Assembly: GCF_000165395.2 (NCBI RefSeq)
Contig: NC_010575.1
Coordinates: 1,411,001-1,475,000 of the forward strand
DNA from: Babesia bovis T2Bo
Lineage: Eukaryota > Apicomplexa > Aconoidasida > Piroplasmida > Babesiidae
Length of the DNA stretch: 64,000 nt
Reading direction: 5' to 3'
Below are positions 32,965-43,812 of the stretch, piece after piece; positions within the stretch are counted from its first letter, which is position 1, and every line of letters begins with the position of its first letter. Position numbers and translations under genes: made by a program. A model generated the notes under the pieces. That model was given only the letters and a program-made list of their open reading frames with translations. It was not told where the DNA came from and did no database searches.

Positions 32965-35783
32965 TTAACCAGCTTCAATTTCATAGTGTATAACGCTGTT
33001 ATATGTCAGCTTTAGCAGATGATCTAGATATTCCTTGGCGTCGGTCAAATGTTGCTTGTAACATGGGTTTACAGTGATAATTGTTGCAGTATTTGCTTCC
33101 AGTACATGTCGCCTTAGTTGGCGCAATGCATCCTCGATGGCGTCGAAACCTTGGAGAGCATATGGATCCACATTTTTATAATCTGGCCAATGGAAAAGAT
33201 CGCCTGTTGTATTCAGTTTCAGTGGCATCGACATCTGCAGGAGCAATTGCGGCAAGAATGGCATGAATAACTGCATCAATGCAACATACTGACGTATCAA
33301 CACCGTATCGTTGCAGAACATTATCCGGTGTGCGGGTATCGCATATTCAGAGTAGGTGTATACAGCTTTCTCAAGTTCCTCTACAGCTTTGCGAAACTCG
33401 AAAGCTTCTATTGCGGTGCCTACTTCAGATCCACATCTGCCCAAACCGGCGACAACAGCATCCGTTATAAACCCTTTGCTAGGTCCATCAAGGTCATATA
33501 ATGACTTTATTCCTTTTTGATCCACTGTCATCTGGACATATTTCGTTAATTGTGCTAATTTCTTGAGCATGGACTTTATACGACCTCTATATGCTTCCAC
33601 ATCGTGGCATGCATTGGCCTTTGACGCCGCGGATGCTAATGCAAGTCTCGCCTGTGCTACTGCCAATGGGTTGTAATATATATCATCCCCAAATACGGAC
33701 TGTAGCATAGTATGAGTTTTGCTTGGTTTGGACATATCAGGGAATCCTTTAAGTTGCTCAAATGACTGTATAAACTGCGTTGCTGTAACTGTATTTCCCC
33801 AAGACTTGCTCATCTTCTTGCCCTTTGTGTCGTTGATTATCCCGTGTAATACCAATTTGTCAAATGGCAATCTTGATTCATTAAGTTTGGTACAAAGCGC
33901 TAGCATTCGGGCCACCCAGCTATGCAATATATCGTAACCCGTGTACAATAGTCTTGTGACGTCCAATTGCAAGACTGGATCTTTTGTGTCTAGATCGCCA
34001 TCATCTGGTTGTTGAGTATCTTGGTGATCTACTGAGCTTGCGTTAAGCTGAGATGCTATGTCGTCAACTACTCCATTCTCTGCTGTCCACATAGGCCATA
34101 ATGCTGATGTGAACCATGTGTCCAAAGTTCGCTTATCCTGTTCAACTGTATATCCATTTGCAGACAGATCGGTTGGTGATATGCCAATCTGTTTTGCCAC
34201 TTTTGCAATGGCATCTTCTTGTGACATTGCAGCTATTGTATGCACCTCCTTGTTCCTTGATATACGCCATATTGGCACTTGAATTCCCCACCAACCATTT
34301 CTGCTTATACACCAAGGATGCTTGGACTGTAGCCTTTGTACCAGTAGCTGTCGCCTTGTGTCAGGTTCTATTTTCAGTTTTTCGACAGCACGGAGTCCAT
34401 AGGGAGTTATGGCTGTCATATCTAAAATCCACTGAGGCGCTGGTGTTACATACGCTTTGCTACCTCCCTTCATTGGTATCTGACATTCAATTGTACCGTC
34501 CGCGACGAATCTATTGGCCATGTACTTGTTAGCAGTTTCTATATCCATTCCCATGATATCGGCAGTACAGTTGGTCATCCTGCCATATTCATCTGTCACA
34601 TTTATAATCTCCAGTCCGTGCTCCCATGCCAGCTGGAAATCCCGTTCGGAGTAACCCGGAATAACAAATTCAAATTTGGTATCAGTTATTCCTTTCACTG
34701 GTATAAATGGCAGTTGCCTATTGGTTTCGGGAATAACAGCAACCATGTCCTTGTATGTTTCCCAAAGTTCCTCAGGCACGCCCACCGCAACTGCTGCGTC
34801 TAATAATGTTGGTTGAAGACAATATGCTTTTATAGAGGTAGGCAATGTATTATCTACACTATTCACTCCTTGTTCATCCATTTTTGATTTAAGGCCCAAC
34901 TCGATGTAGTATAAAGTTACATTCTGAGTTATAAAATCCACATCAGCGATGTCCAGGAACTTTAGCCCATCCGATGTGACTACTGATAATGTTGGATATA
35001 AATGTTCCTTAATATGGCCCTGTTGATACAACTCGACGAACGCCTTAAGTGTCATGTTTCTGCTTTGGGTCCCAAGTGTCCATCCCTGGTCCAACCAGTT
35101 AACTCCTAATGCTTGCAATGTGTTAAGATGATTTTGCCTCATTGTTTTGCAGTGTTTCAAAGCTGCTTGTACTTTTTCTTCGTCAGTGGCATTGTCTCCC
35201 ACTTGCTTGTTTATAATGCTTTCTAGGCCATGACCTGCATGGTCACTGCCAAACCTTGCATTAACCCAGCATTTATTAAGTTCACAATACCTCAGATATA
35301 TATCACTACAAACTATATTGAGCGCATTTCCAATATGCAAATCACCCGTCAAATTAGGTGGCGGTGTAATGAGTTGCACTTTTCGTATACCTACATCTAA
35401 TGAACGTTGTAGTATAAGTATGTTATCAGTAATATCATCTACTTGCTCTATAGAATAGCATATATATACACAAGCATTCAACAAATAATGATGAAATCTT
35501 CAGTGTCTACTTACTCATCGTAACATAGCTGGCACGATTGAAGTATATTGTTTACTAATTAGCACAAAAAGTCACATTTAGCACTAGAAGAACCACTATA
35601 CATGATATTATGTAACGTTTTCATTCATTTCATGTTCCATGTCTAGAACTTACCTGCAAGACATGGTTCGATGTGTATACTGGGTGACGATGGACCTAGA
35701 TTCCATTGCGAACCTTGTAGAACATACGACAAAACAGCATTATTCAGGATTAAAACCACTAAAGCGACGTTTATTACTGCCAT
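32965..35783 (-). CDS. Valyl-tRNA synthetase, probably apicoplast
   Basis: Class Ia synthetase of the ValRS subgroup. The main exon runs from about 35447 to 32965 (about 830 residues). ATP signature 1 reads PPPNLTGDLHIGNAL (HIGN for HIGH); signature 2 is KGKKMSKSWGNTV. WCISRNGWWGIQVPIW and TWFTSALWPMW are ValRS-typical. The editing domain is degenerate (see findings). An exon at 35783-35654 codes for a signal-peptide-like leader (MAVINVALVVLILNNAVLSY) and ends at a GTAAGT donor, which suggests apicoplast targeting. I could not find a frame-consistent join from it to the main exon. A leaderless start from a four-base exon ATGA (35518-35515) is frame-consistent, so the 5' end is unresolved. Confidence 0.8.
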
Positions 35784-35883
35784 TGACGCGCTCGGTTTGC
35801 CGTGCCAATGTGTAAAGACACATATTACCGAGCGCGTAAGCATTAGACACACATTATGAATACGTATGTAGTATGAATAGCAA

Positions 35884-38800
35884 TTATTCATGTGAGTTAT
35901 CAAACCGTGTGTTAATAAGCGCGGTTAGTGGGCACTCCAAATTCAGCAGTTCTTGGCGTTTTCGCCTCCATGCACGTACTACTGCATCCTGGGATGCCAT
36001 GTCAGTTGTTAGGGCGCGCAGCATTTGTAGATATATGCGCAGGCGTAGTAACAACTTCAGGTTAGTGCCCACACTACGGGAAACTAGTGCGTGTTGTTGA
36101 CAAAATGCGACATATTGAGGCCCTCTAGATATATCGATGCAGTGCGCCTCTACAACGTAGCGAGATTCCAAGCCACAATACGCATGGAACATAGTAGAAC
36201 AGCCCTCTTGACAGCATTGTAGTAGCATTCCATCTACCGAGTTGCATACGGTGCATGGAAGAGTATCTGTTGTATCCACAGGTATTCCACGGTACAATGA
36301 TACCAATACCCGCGGGAAGCATACGCCACATATAGTGTGGATATATAGTCGCTGGTTATTTTCGGTGGGCACCTGCTTTAGGAGTCCTACGTTTTGGCTG
36401 CATATACCGCAAAGTGCCTCTTCGTCATTGTTTCTACATGGGTCACATATGAATTCCAATGGTCCCCATCCCAGGTCAGTAGTAATGCTATCACGATCGT
36501 TTTCAACATAACACGAGTAATGTGCCATTCTATCGCAGTGTGAACATGTTGCTATGGTGCCACCTCCGCCGAAGCATACTGCACAACGCCTATCTGTCAT
36601 AAACTGCTTGGTGTCGCATAATGTACTACGTATGTCCACTAGGTCTAACGACTCCATAGATGCCATTCCTTCTATAACTAAAGCACGTGACTTCTTGCGC
36701 TTGTCACGACCTTCAAACAGATATGCTGCTGAATCACGATTTACAAATCTTTTGTTCCGTGTGGAGATGAATACATGCCACTGGCGTTCTGGATCATGGC
36801 CATTACACTGTAACCTTACACGTAAGTCTCGTGTAAGCCCATGGCCCCTGGATAAATAAGCCCTGTATACCATGGCAGCAGAAGGCATGAATTTAAATCC
36901 ATGTAACCAAGCACATAAGGGGTGTGCTGCTGCACTGCAATCAGAGCAACCCATGACGTATCCCCAATCAACTCCACAGACTGTGCAAATGACATCACGG
37001 CGCCATGCGGCTATGCCCTGTATTGACCATGGCTCCATATGAACAAAGTTGATACACCTGGTTTCTGGCAATAATGCCAGCAGACAAAACACATGTGCCC
37101 ATTCATCTGTTTCGCAACGTTTTAGAGCGCCACCTCCACGTCCACATATGGCACATACTACGCTGCAACTGCGGAATGCCGTTTGCCAGTGGCTTCCCAT
37201 GCCACGCCGTTCATACTCGCAACGTCTGCAAACGTAGTCGACAGCATATGCAGGTTTCATATTGCGGCTCACTCCATAGCAGTTACGATGCGCTGACATG
37301 AAGCAACGCGAGCACGTTAAGATAGGATTGAGGTTGTTCCCCGTATTTATAAAGCATACACTGCAGTATGCACCCTCGGCTATTCCTTCAGCTTTCATAG
37401 CTGCAGCTCGCGCCTCTGATGCACTTGTAGCAAGTACAACGGGCGCTGCAGATTTATGTGTATATATTGTTGGAGTCTTGTTATCAGTTGAGTCATTCAG
37501 GCCCTTGCAGAAGTTGTTAACCACAGTTGCCCACCGCTCAGTGGATTCGTATTGCTCTAGTAAAGTATCAGCGTAGCCATGTCTCTCGTTTATCGTGGGC
37601 AACCTAGCATTCAGTTCTAGCACATTCTCCCTAATGTTCTCACGGATAGTACGAAGCTGGGACGACACTACTGTAAGATCACGCTCAGTGATTTCCTTCT
37701 GACCTTTGACAAAATTCATGTCATCAACCACAGGCCACGTATGCTTGCCCAGGTGAACCATGGGTACGGGTGGGAGGTTGCCCAAACTATTGCTTTGTTC
37801 CAAGCTTGGTTGTTGTGACTTGGGTGTTACCGGGGTTTTATTAACCGGCCTTTCATTTTTTACGTTTGTTTGTGTACTCTTTGAGTTAGATCCCTTTTGA
37901 CCGTTTTTACTGTGCGTAACTGCTGCACTGGCTTTTATTTTCGATAAAATGCTATTCCAATCTACCATCAGCAAGGATGGAATGTCGTCACTAGCTTCCA
38001 TGGTATGTTTAACCACTGCAAGCTTGATGTTGGTATCATTCACATGGCTCATTTCAAAAGCGCATCTGCGAAGAAGTTCGGATTCCAAAGGACTGAGTAT
38101 GATGAAATCTTCCAACTCCACACTCTTTAATGATTGCTCATTTTTTGCACGCTTAACTAGCTTCTTGCGCAACCGTAGAGTGTCGGCATCGGAGTAGGAT
38201 ACGTTTGCTGCTGCGTGAAGCGAGCGTATATCTTCCTTCAGTCCATATTCTCCGAAGCCGCTCATTAGGTCAACGTTCCTAGTTAAAGTGTTACCAAAGT
38301 AAGAGTGTGCACTCGAGACATTGCGATTAGATTCCGCATTGACATGAGATAGAAAGTGACGCACTTCCTCATCCAGCGCAATGCTAACAGCTGAAACCGG
38401 GGCTTTGTCCGAACGTTGGGCTAATACATGATCATCGTGGATGACCTCCAGAAGCCACTTGCTAATCCTAAGCACAACAAAACCTGCAGTACGTCCAGTG
38501 TCTACCAATATATGGAATCGCGCGTACTTCTTATCCGATGCACTTTTGCCATTGCCCTGTACCTCACGATCAAGGTTCTGCTTGACCGCGTCTAGCAGTG
38601 CGACAATGCCGCCGCAGCTGTAAAGTATCTGCTGAAGAAACATATCACTAAGATCCCTGGGCTCTAAGAAGTCAGAACCTGCAAGGACTGTAGTTTCTAA
38701 ATTAGGACATTCCTCTAGACTACGCTTGCGTGTTGGTTGATCTTGGTTCTCCATTAAAATGTCTGAAGCAGGTCCATACGGTATAGGTCTGAATACATCG

Positions 38801-40326
38801 GATTTCTGCCATATCATTCTTTGACCACGGAATTGGGAGTTGTTGCTGTCTGCACCCATGTCACCCTGACCTGTATGCATCTCTACTACTGGTAGAACAT
38901 CATACTCCACGTTAGTATTGATTTCCATATTAATGTCAATTTCATCAGTCACAGTTGGTATTAGTTGGGGTACCTCAGAGTCGCATGCTTCTGTATCTCG
39001 AGGCTCCAAAAAGTACTGGCGCCATTCGTCCAAGCTGTGTTCATCTGGTTCTGCATCGGCGCCCACATGGAATTCAATTTCAGAGGGCAATGCTACACAG
39101 GGTTCGATGTGCATATCAAGGTTCGTAGCTGCAGCGTCCGTGGGAGCTCCGCCATCGGCCATCATTGCTGAAGCAGTGACTGCTGAAGTCATACGTAGAA
39201 TATTGGCCACTTCATTCTGGTAACGGCAATAGCTGCTGGCGTTCTCCTCACGGATAACGTGTGAACGCCTTATATGCATTTGCAATCCTGCACTAACAAA
39301 CTCCCACGTGGCATGTCGATTACAAAAGGCTCCAGTGAATCCGATGTATTGAGGACGTTCGTCCGTCTTGTAGTAGACATGATCTGAAAATGCAGTGCCC
39401 TGGTAACCATTACAGAACAAAGCACATCTAGGGTGTAGATTGCGCGAGCACCGTGTGAATGCACACGGACGCAAAATACCGTATGAATTACCACAAGCAT
39501 CGCATTTATTTCCTGCATCTTTATCATTGGAACAACTTTCAAGTGCTTCTTCGACACCTTGAGGTTCGAGCATACTTATAGGATACTTAAATTTAAGATT
39601 ACTTTCACTTGGTGCAAATACTACACAACTGCAGTGTACCCAAACACTATCAGAGGTGCTATAACGCATAGCGCCATCTGAAAGTCCACACAAAGCGCAT
39701 TTTGGACGCTGCTTTAAACTTTTATCAGCACATACATCACATACAAAATCAAAACGTAATACACTCTCTTTTAGTGCGCCGTCCGAGTCGCTCAAACGGT
39801 TGTCGCGACTCTTATTACTAGCATCAGCGGATCTCCCAAACGCTGAAACTCCTGTGCGCTGCAGATGTTCTAGATGGGTATCATAAGGTATGTAGCACAG
39901 ACCGTGAACGCTGATCCGGCAACATGAACATACCCATACGTTGGTATCCAGAGTTCCCAGACATGCATCACAACGCTCATCCACAGGTAGTACTACACGC
40001 TCGTCATGTTGCCTAAATATACCGGAACAATTGAGAACATTCAAGTCAAATGCTGACTGTGCAGGATCATAGGTCTGGTAGACACCTCCATCGAAACTAG
40101 AATTGCATAGATCCCAAACATCACTCATAACTGCATTGCTGCCAAATGAAGGACGTGTTTGTAGGTCACATCGTGAACATTCTGATGCGCTTCCAAGGCT
40201 GCCATAGTGTTCCAAAGCAGAGATGTAGTCTGTAGGAGCTGAGCTCTGCCCAGCTACCGACCGGTTATCCCAGGGACTATCATCAGGATAGCCATCTGAA
40301 TGATGCGATGAAACATTGCCCTGCAT
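35884..40326 (-). CDS. Giant PHD/extended-PHD finger chromatin protein, 1480 aa
   Basis: Intronless, 1480 residues, probably nuclear. Three cysteine/histidine clusters each show a PHD finger, a zinc knuckle and an extended PHD (PZP) order. Cluster 1 is about residues 120-350 (CDACLG, CSCC, CALCGLSDG, CDACGNSYG, FCNRH). Cluster 2 is about 1000-1210 (CSVCF, CRRCE, CAICGRGGGALKRC, CTVCGVDWG, CNGH). Cluster 3 is about 1260-1440 (CAVCFGGGGTIATC, CGICSQNVGLLKQ, CTVCNSVDG, FCQQH). PZP modules, known from BRPF1/JADE and AF10, read histone H3 tails. Between clusters 1 and 2 are an acidic region, a folded region (about 560-850), and a Ser/Thr/Lys linker. No catalytic domain is visible. Confidence 0.85.
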   Translation of the reverse strand: MQGNVSSHHSDGYPDDSPWDNRSVAGQSSAPTDYISALEHYGSLGSASECSRCDLQTRPSFGSNAVMSDVWDLCNSSFDGGVYQTYDPAQSAFDLNVLNCSGIFRQHDERVVLPVDERCDACLGTLDTNVWVCSCCRISVHGLCYIPYDTHLEHLQRTGVSAFGRSADASNKSRDNRLSDSDGALKESVLRFDFVCDVCADKSLKQRPKCALCGLSDGAMRYSTSDSVWVHCSCVVFAPSESNLKFKYPISMLEPQGVEEALESCSNDKDAGNKCDACGNSYGILRPCAFTRCSRNLHPRCALFCNGYQGTAFSDHVYYKTDERPQYIGFTGAFCNRHATWEFVSAGLQMHIRRSHVIREENASSYCRYQNEVANILRMTSAVTASAMMADGGAPTDAAATNLDMHIEPCVALPSEIEFHVGADAEPDEHSLDEWRQYFLEPRDTEACDSEVPQLIPTVTDEIDINMEINTNVEYDVLPVVEMHTGQGDMGADSNNSQFRGQRMIWQKSDVFRPIPYGPASDILMENQDQPTRKRSLEECPNLETTVLAGSDFLEPRDLSDMFLQQILYSCGGIVALLDAVKQNLDREVQGNGKSASDKKYARFHILVDTGRTAGFVVLRISKWLLEVIHDDHVLAQRSDKAPVSAVSIALDEEVRHFLSHVNAESNRNVSSAHSYFGNTLTRNVDLMSGFGEYGLKEDIRSLHAAANVSYSDADTLRLRKKLVKRAKNEQSLKSVELEDFIILSPLESELLRRCAFEMSHVNDTNIKLAVVKHTMEASDDIPSLLMVDWNSILSKIKASAAVTHSKNGQKGSNSKSTQTNVKNERPVNKTPVTPKSQQPSLEQSNSLGNLPPVPMVHLGKHTWPVVDDMNFVKGQKEITERDLTVVSSQLRTIRENIRENVLELNARLPTINERHGYADTLLEQYESTERWATVVNNFCKGLNDSTDNKTPTIYTHKSAAPVVLATSASEARAAAMKAEGIAEGAYCSVCFINTGNNLNPILTCSRCFMSAHRNCYGVSRNMKPAYAVDYVCRRCEYERRGMGSHWQTAFRSCSVVCAICGRGGGALKRCETDEWAHVFCLLALLPETRCINFVHMEPWSIQGIAAWRRDVICTVCGVDWGYVMGCSDCSAAAHPLCAWLHGFKFMPSAAMVYRAYLSRGHGLTRDLRVRLQCNGHDPERQWHVFISTRNKRFVNRDSAAYLFEGRDKRKKSRALVIEGMASMESLDLVDIRSTLCDTKQFMTDRRCAVCFGGGGTIATCSHCDRMAHYSCYVENDRDSITTDLGWGPLEFICDPCRNNDEEALCGICSQNVGLLKQVPTENNQRLYIHTICGVCFPRVLVSLYRGIPVDTTDTLPCTVCNSVDGMLLQCCQEGCSTMFHAYCGLESRYVVEAHCIDISRGPQYVAFCQQHALVSRSVGTNLKLLLRLRIYLQMLRALTTDMASQDAVVRAWRRKRQELLNLECPLTALINTRFDNSHE

Positions 40327-41161
40327 TTCATGAAGGACGGTGATAACTTATGGCACACAGCACTGCCTTGATAACAGTATGCCAGAGACAACTACAACGT
40401 GCATCCTAGGTACCTAACAGAGCTAGAAACCCCTCAAAATGTATTATTCATCACCTCAAAGGCTTTAATCATGGTATATTTGTTATTTCGACGGTGGAAT
40501 CGCGCGTTGTCATCGCGTGGCACTTCAGCCGAGATTCCTATTTAAAATACAATTTTTGCGATAATATACGCCATAGCAATATGCTAATGGAACTATTAGG
40601 ATTTATATATGTGATATTAAATATTCAAATGTGTTCACCAGACCCCGACACCCGCATTACGGGCATTAAAGATACTCCTATGATCATCTCTATTATAACA
40701 TATTTAATGCCTATATCTCTTTTGGAAGAATTTGCAATTGTTTATACTTTTCGATCTTATATTTTATCTAACCATGTAGAGCGATGCTATTGCGGCTGTC
40801 AATACAGCCATATTATGTACGTTAATCTGTTATTCCTTCACAATTTTTATATCATTAGATTATGACTATTCACAGTACGATCTGCTGTCGCAATGACGAT
40901 GATTTCGGCAGAAACTTCCTGTTTGAATATCGATCAATCCTGGGACGATACCCCTGGGCGTCTCTTAATAACATGATTCAAACAATGATTATGACTAAGT
41001 GAATCTATAGTTAACACTTAACAATCATAGTATCAAAAACGACTTTGTCCGATGAAACCGAAATAAGCTCATTTATTGACGCATAACCCCTGCAATTTCA
41101 TTGAAATACTAAATTTGCCCCGCAAAGGCCCGCAATTCTGAACACTGTCGCGTCAGGAGAC
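40327..41161. other. Divergent intergenic region, PHD gene / HAP2
   Basis: About 835 nt, AT-rich, holding the promoters of two divergent genes. A reading frame at about 40494-40865 is AT-rich with poor codon use and I did not accept it. If HAP2 is sexual-stage specific here as in relatives, its control elements should lie in this stretch. Confidence 0.55.
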
Positions 41162-43808
41162 ATGGATGGACCCGAGAAGCGTTTTAGACAGCGCAAGGGC
41201 TTTTTTGTTTGCCTCTTGACTGTAACGTTGTTGGCGGGGCTCTCCTCTGACACCAATGCAGTTATTATTAGTTCCCTTAGACAATGTATTAATAAAGGCA
41301 CTGGAAAAGTGACCGAATCCGACTGCCAATGGCGCTCTCACACCAACGTTGATGTACGAGGTGGTGAAGTAGGTATCTGATGATGCGATATAATACATTG
41401 TAGCTCTCCACAAGTTACGTTCTACGCAAGAAGGACAACCCCAACAGCGGTTTATACATCCATATACAAACTGCTATAACAACATTGACGTACAATCTGG
41501 TATACCAATTCGTAGGTAACTGCATGTAGAGTCCATGATGTCCAGGATGCACCATATATGTATAGAGAGCACAATGGCGCATTAGAATACAGCCAAGTTG
41601 CTGGAATGTGTGACAGTTGTGACAAGATTGAGATAAAGAAGTGTACATTACCAGAGGAAGTACCACCAAAGCTGAAGGATAAATTTGTTAACAAAACATG
41701 CTGTATTTGCGGAAAGAATGTACCAAGCACCGCTGTACGTCAAAACCTCAAGTGCTCGGGTTGGAGTTTTGGATTCTTGTATAGTAACTGTGTGAGTCTG
41801 AGCTGTTTGGAGATAGTAGGACCATGGTACTCCATATACAAGCCACAGTATCCACCCGACATCAATCGGCGTATATTTGTAGATGTATATTCCTTCGATG
41901 GTGATGCTGGGATCATACCCGACGGTTAGTTAGATAGATACCTATATACAATTTACAGTGAGTAAGAAAGGATACCAAAATAGCAAATTACCCGATGAAA
42001 CCAGGTATCTTAAGGAGCCGGTTTACAAAGATGGCCATCTCAAGTTCACCATGAGTACCAATGCAGGCGCCGTTAAGAATGAAGACCTAGATGTCAAGTT
42101 CACTATAATATCGCAGCAGTGGGTGGATGGGAATGCACCGATAAGAATGGACAAGTATGTAGCGGTGCCAACATGGCCCGATTCTCATCCTGATGTCCAG
42201 GGAAGTAGTTTAAGAGTATGTGATTTTGTGGGAAACCTAAAACTATGCAGTTTGAATGCCAACAGGCTGATAGACCATATGAATGTCGCAAAGGGCAGGA
42301 TAATGAGTGCCGTATGGAACGCTGTGCGTTGAACGTTAGGGTTATAGAGCCTAGTGCTGTTGATGTAACCGGGGCCACCTGTGATAAAATAGGTGTCTCC
42401 ATGGGCACTTGGGGTGATGAAAAGCGTCTATGTAATCAACATGAAGGTACATGTATTCAAAATCAGCTTGCATGGTATTTTAAAGAGTTTTCTAGCACTG
42501 TATGTTATATACTGGGGTCGTTAATAAAGTTTTAGATGAGACTTCCCAAGTTATATGGGTCCCAACCAATGATAGCTCACAAGCGCATTTCAGGTAGTGT
42601 GCCTGACGAGAAGAAAACTGTTCCTTTACCAGTAAGTTATATTTACAAGAATCCATTGCCCACAGGCCGATAAAGAAGCAATGAAGGATGCCACATTTTC
42701 CAGCAAACCTGCAGCTGCCGTTGCGGCGAAAACACCAAAAGGGGTATGTTACTAAACCGTTGGCATATGGTAATTAGGCCAAGACACCGGCGGTATGTGG
42801 TAGTACATAAAGCCATATTGATAGAATGTTTATGTTATCTATGTTATATCTTACACGACTAACTTCTTCATAGGGCGCCAAAAAGAAAAAACAAAAGCTA
42901 GATTCATCAGAATGGGAACATAAAGATTTACTACACTCAATCGCTTATAATGTTAGGCATGCTGACACTTCAAGGATTGAGATTGATAGCTTTGATGCTA
43001 CTATGACGCTCATTATTGCTGAGGCTGTGGGATTTATAGTCAGTGTGAAGTATGTTTACTCATTTTATTGATTATAGTACGCAGGCCACCGGAATCATGC
43101 ACTGCATCCAGCGAGGACATTTGCACAATTAAAGTTGTGACGAAGAACGCCGGGAAGATAAGGGCATCGTTTAGTCATAGGGTGCAGTGCTACGACGGTG
43201 AAGCCGAGTCAACGGCGATCGTCGCTACGGCAGATGAACGTTTTATTGAGATTGATGCCAACGGTTCTGATGAAACAGATATACCCATCAAATTAATGGC
43301 GGCTGGCAAATCTGATCTAATGAAGTGCAGGATAGCATTGTATTCGTCCACAGCATCGTTCCTAGAATCGGTTGATATTTCCATGGGTGTAAAGAACCCT
43401 GAGATATCTATGGGTAAAGACACCAGGTCACTGGATTCCGAGACGATGACTCATACCAGTAAGGACGATATACTCATCGACGGCATACAAGCTAGTTCTC
43501 AATGCAACTGCACTGGGTTCGCAGTTGTATGCTTCTTCAGCAATTTCAAGAGTTGTATGAGTTGGGCCTTTAATAAATACTACGCGTGGTTCATATTAGG
43601 TATATCGGTGCTCAGCTTCCTGGTACTACTACCTGCACTAATTCCGCTGGGATCTATGGTAATAGGCAAAATCAAGTCGAACGTTAGTAGGTCGAGAGCC
43701 GCTGCGGCTGAACGTAAACGTGAGCAAGAATCTCGCGAACGACAAGCAGAACATGAGCGCATGTTAGATCAAATGAACAACAGACGTCGGGATCCAATCC
43801 CATTGTAA
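41162..43808 (+). CDS. HAP2: HAP2/GCS1 gamete fusion protein
   Basis: Male-gamete membrane fusogen, class II fusion-protein fold. Ten proposed exons: 41162-41368, 41404-41511, 41546-41924, 41959-42215, 42251-42499, 42536-42631, 42666-42743, 42778-42792, 42874-43049 and 43085-43808 (762 residues). The signal anchor is KGFFVCLLTVTLLAGL. The ectodomain has paired cysteines (CDSCDKIEIKKC, CCICGKNV) and the HAP2-GCS1 signature (TCDKIGVSMGTWGDEKRLC, then CIQNQLAWYF). A lysine/alanine-rich insertion follows (KKTVPLPADKEAMKD onward). A single TM (WFILGISVLSFLVLLPALIP) and a short basic cytoplasmic tail end the protein. The 15-nt exon 8 is optional, since both flanking introns are phase 0. Confidence 0.88.
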
Positions 43809-43812
43809 TATA

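Noticed and set aside
40494..40865. 123-codon plus-strand frame upstream of HAP2
   Set aside because: Starts at a non-ATG codon, codon use is AT-driven, and the sequence shows no domain; treated as promoter DNA.
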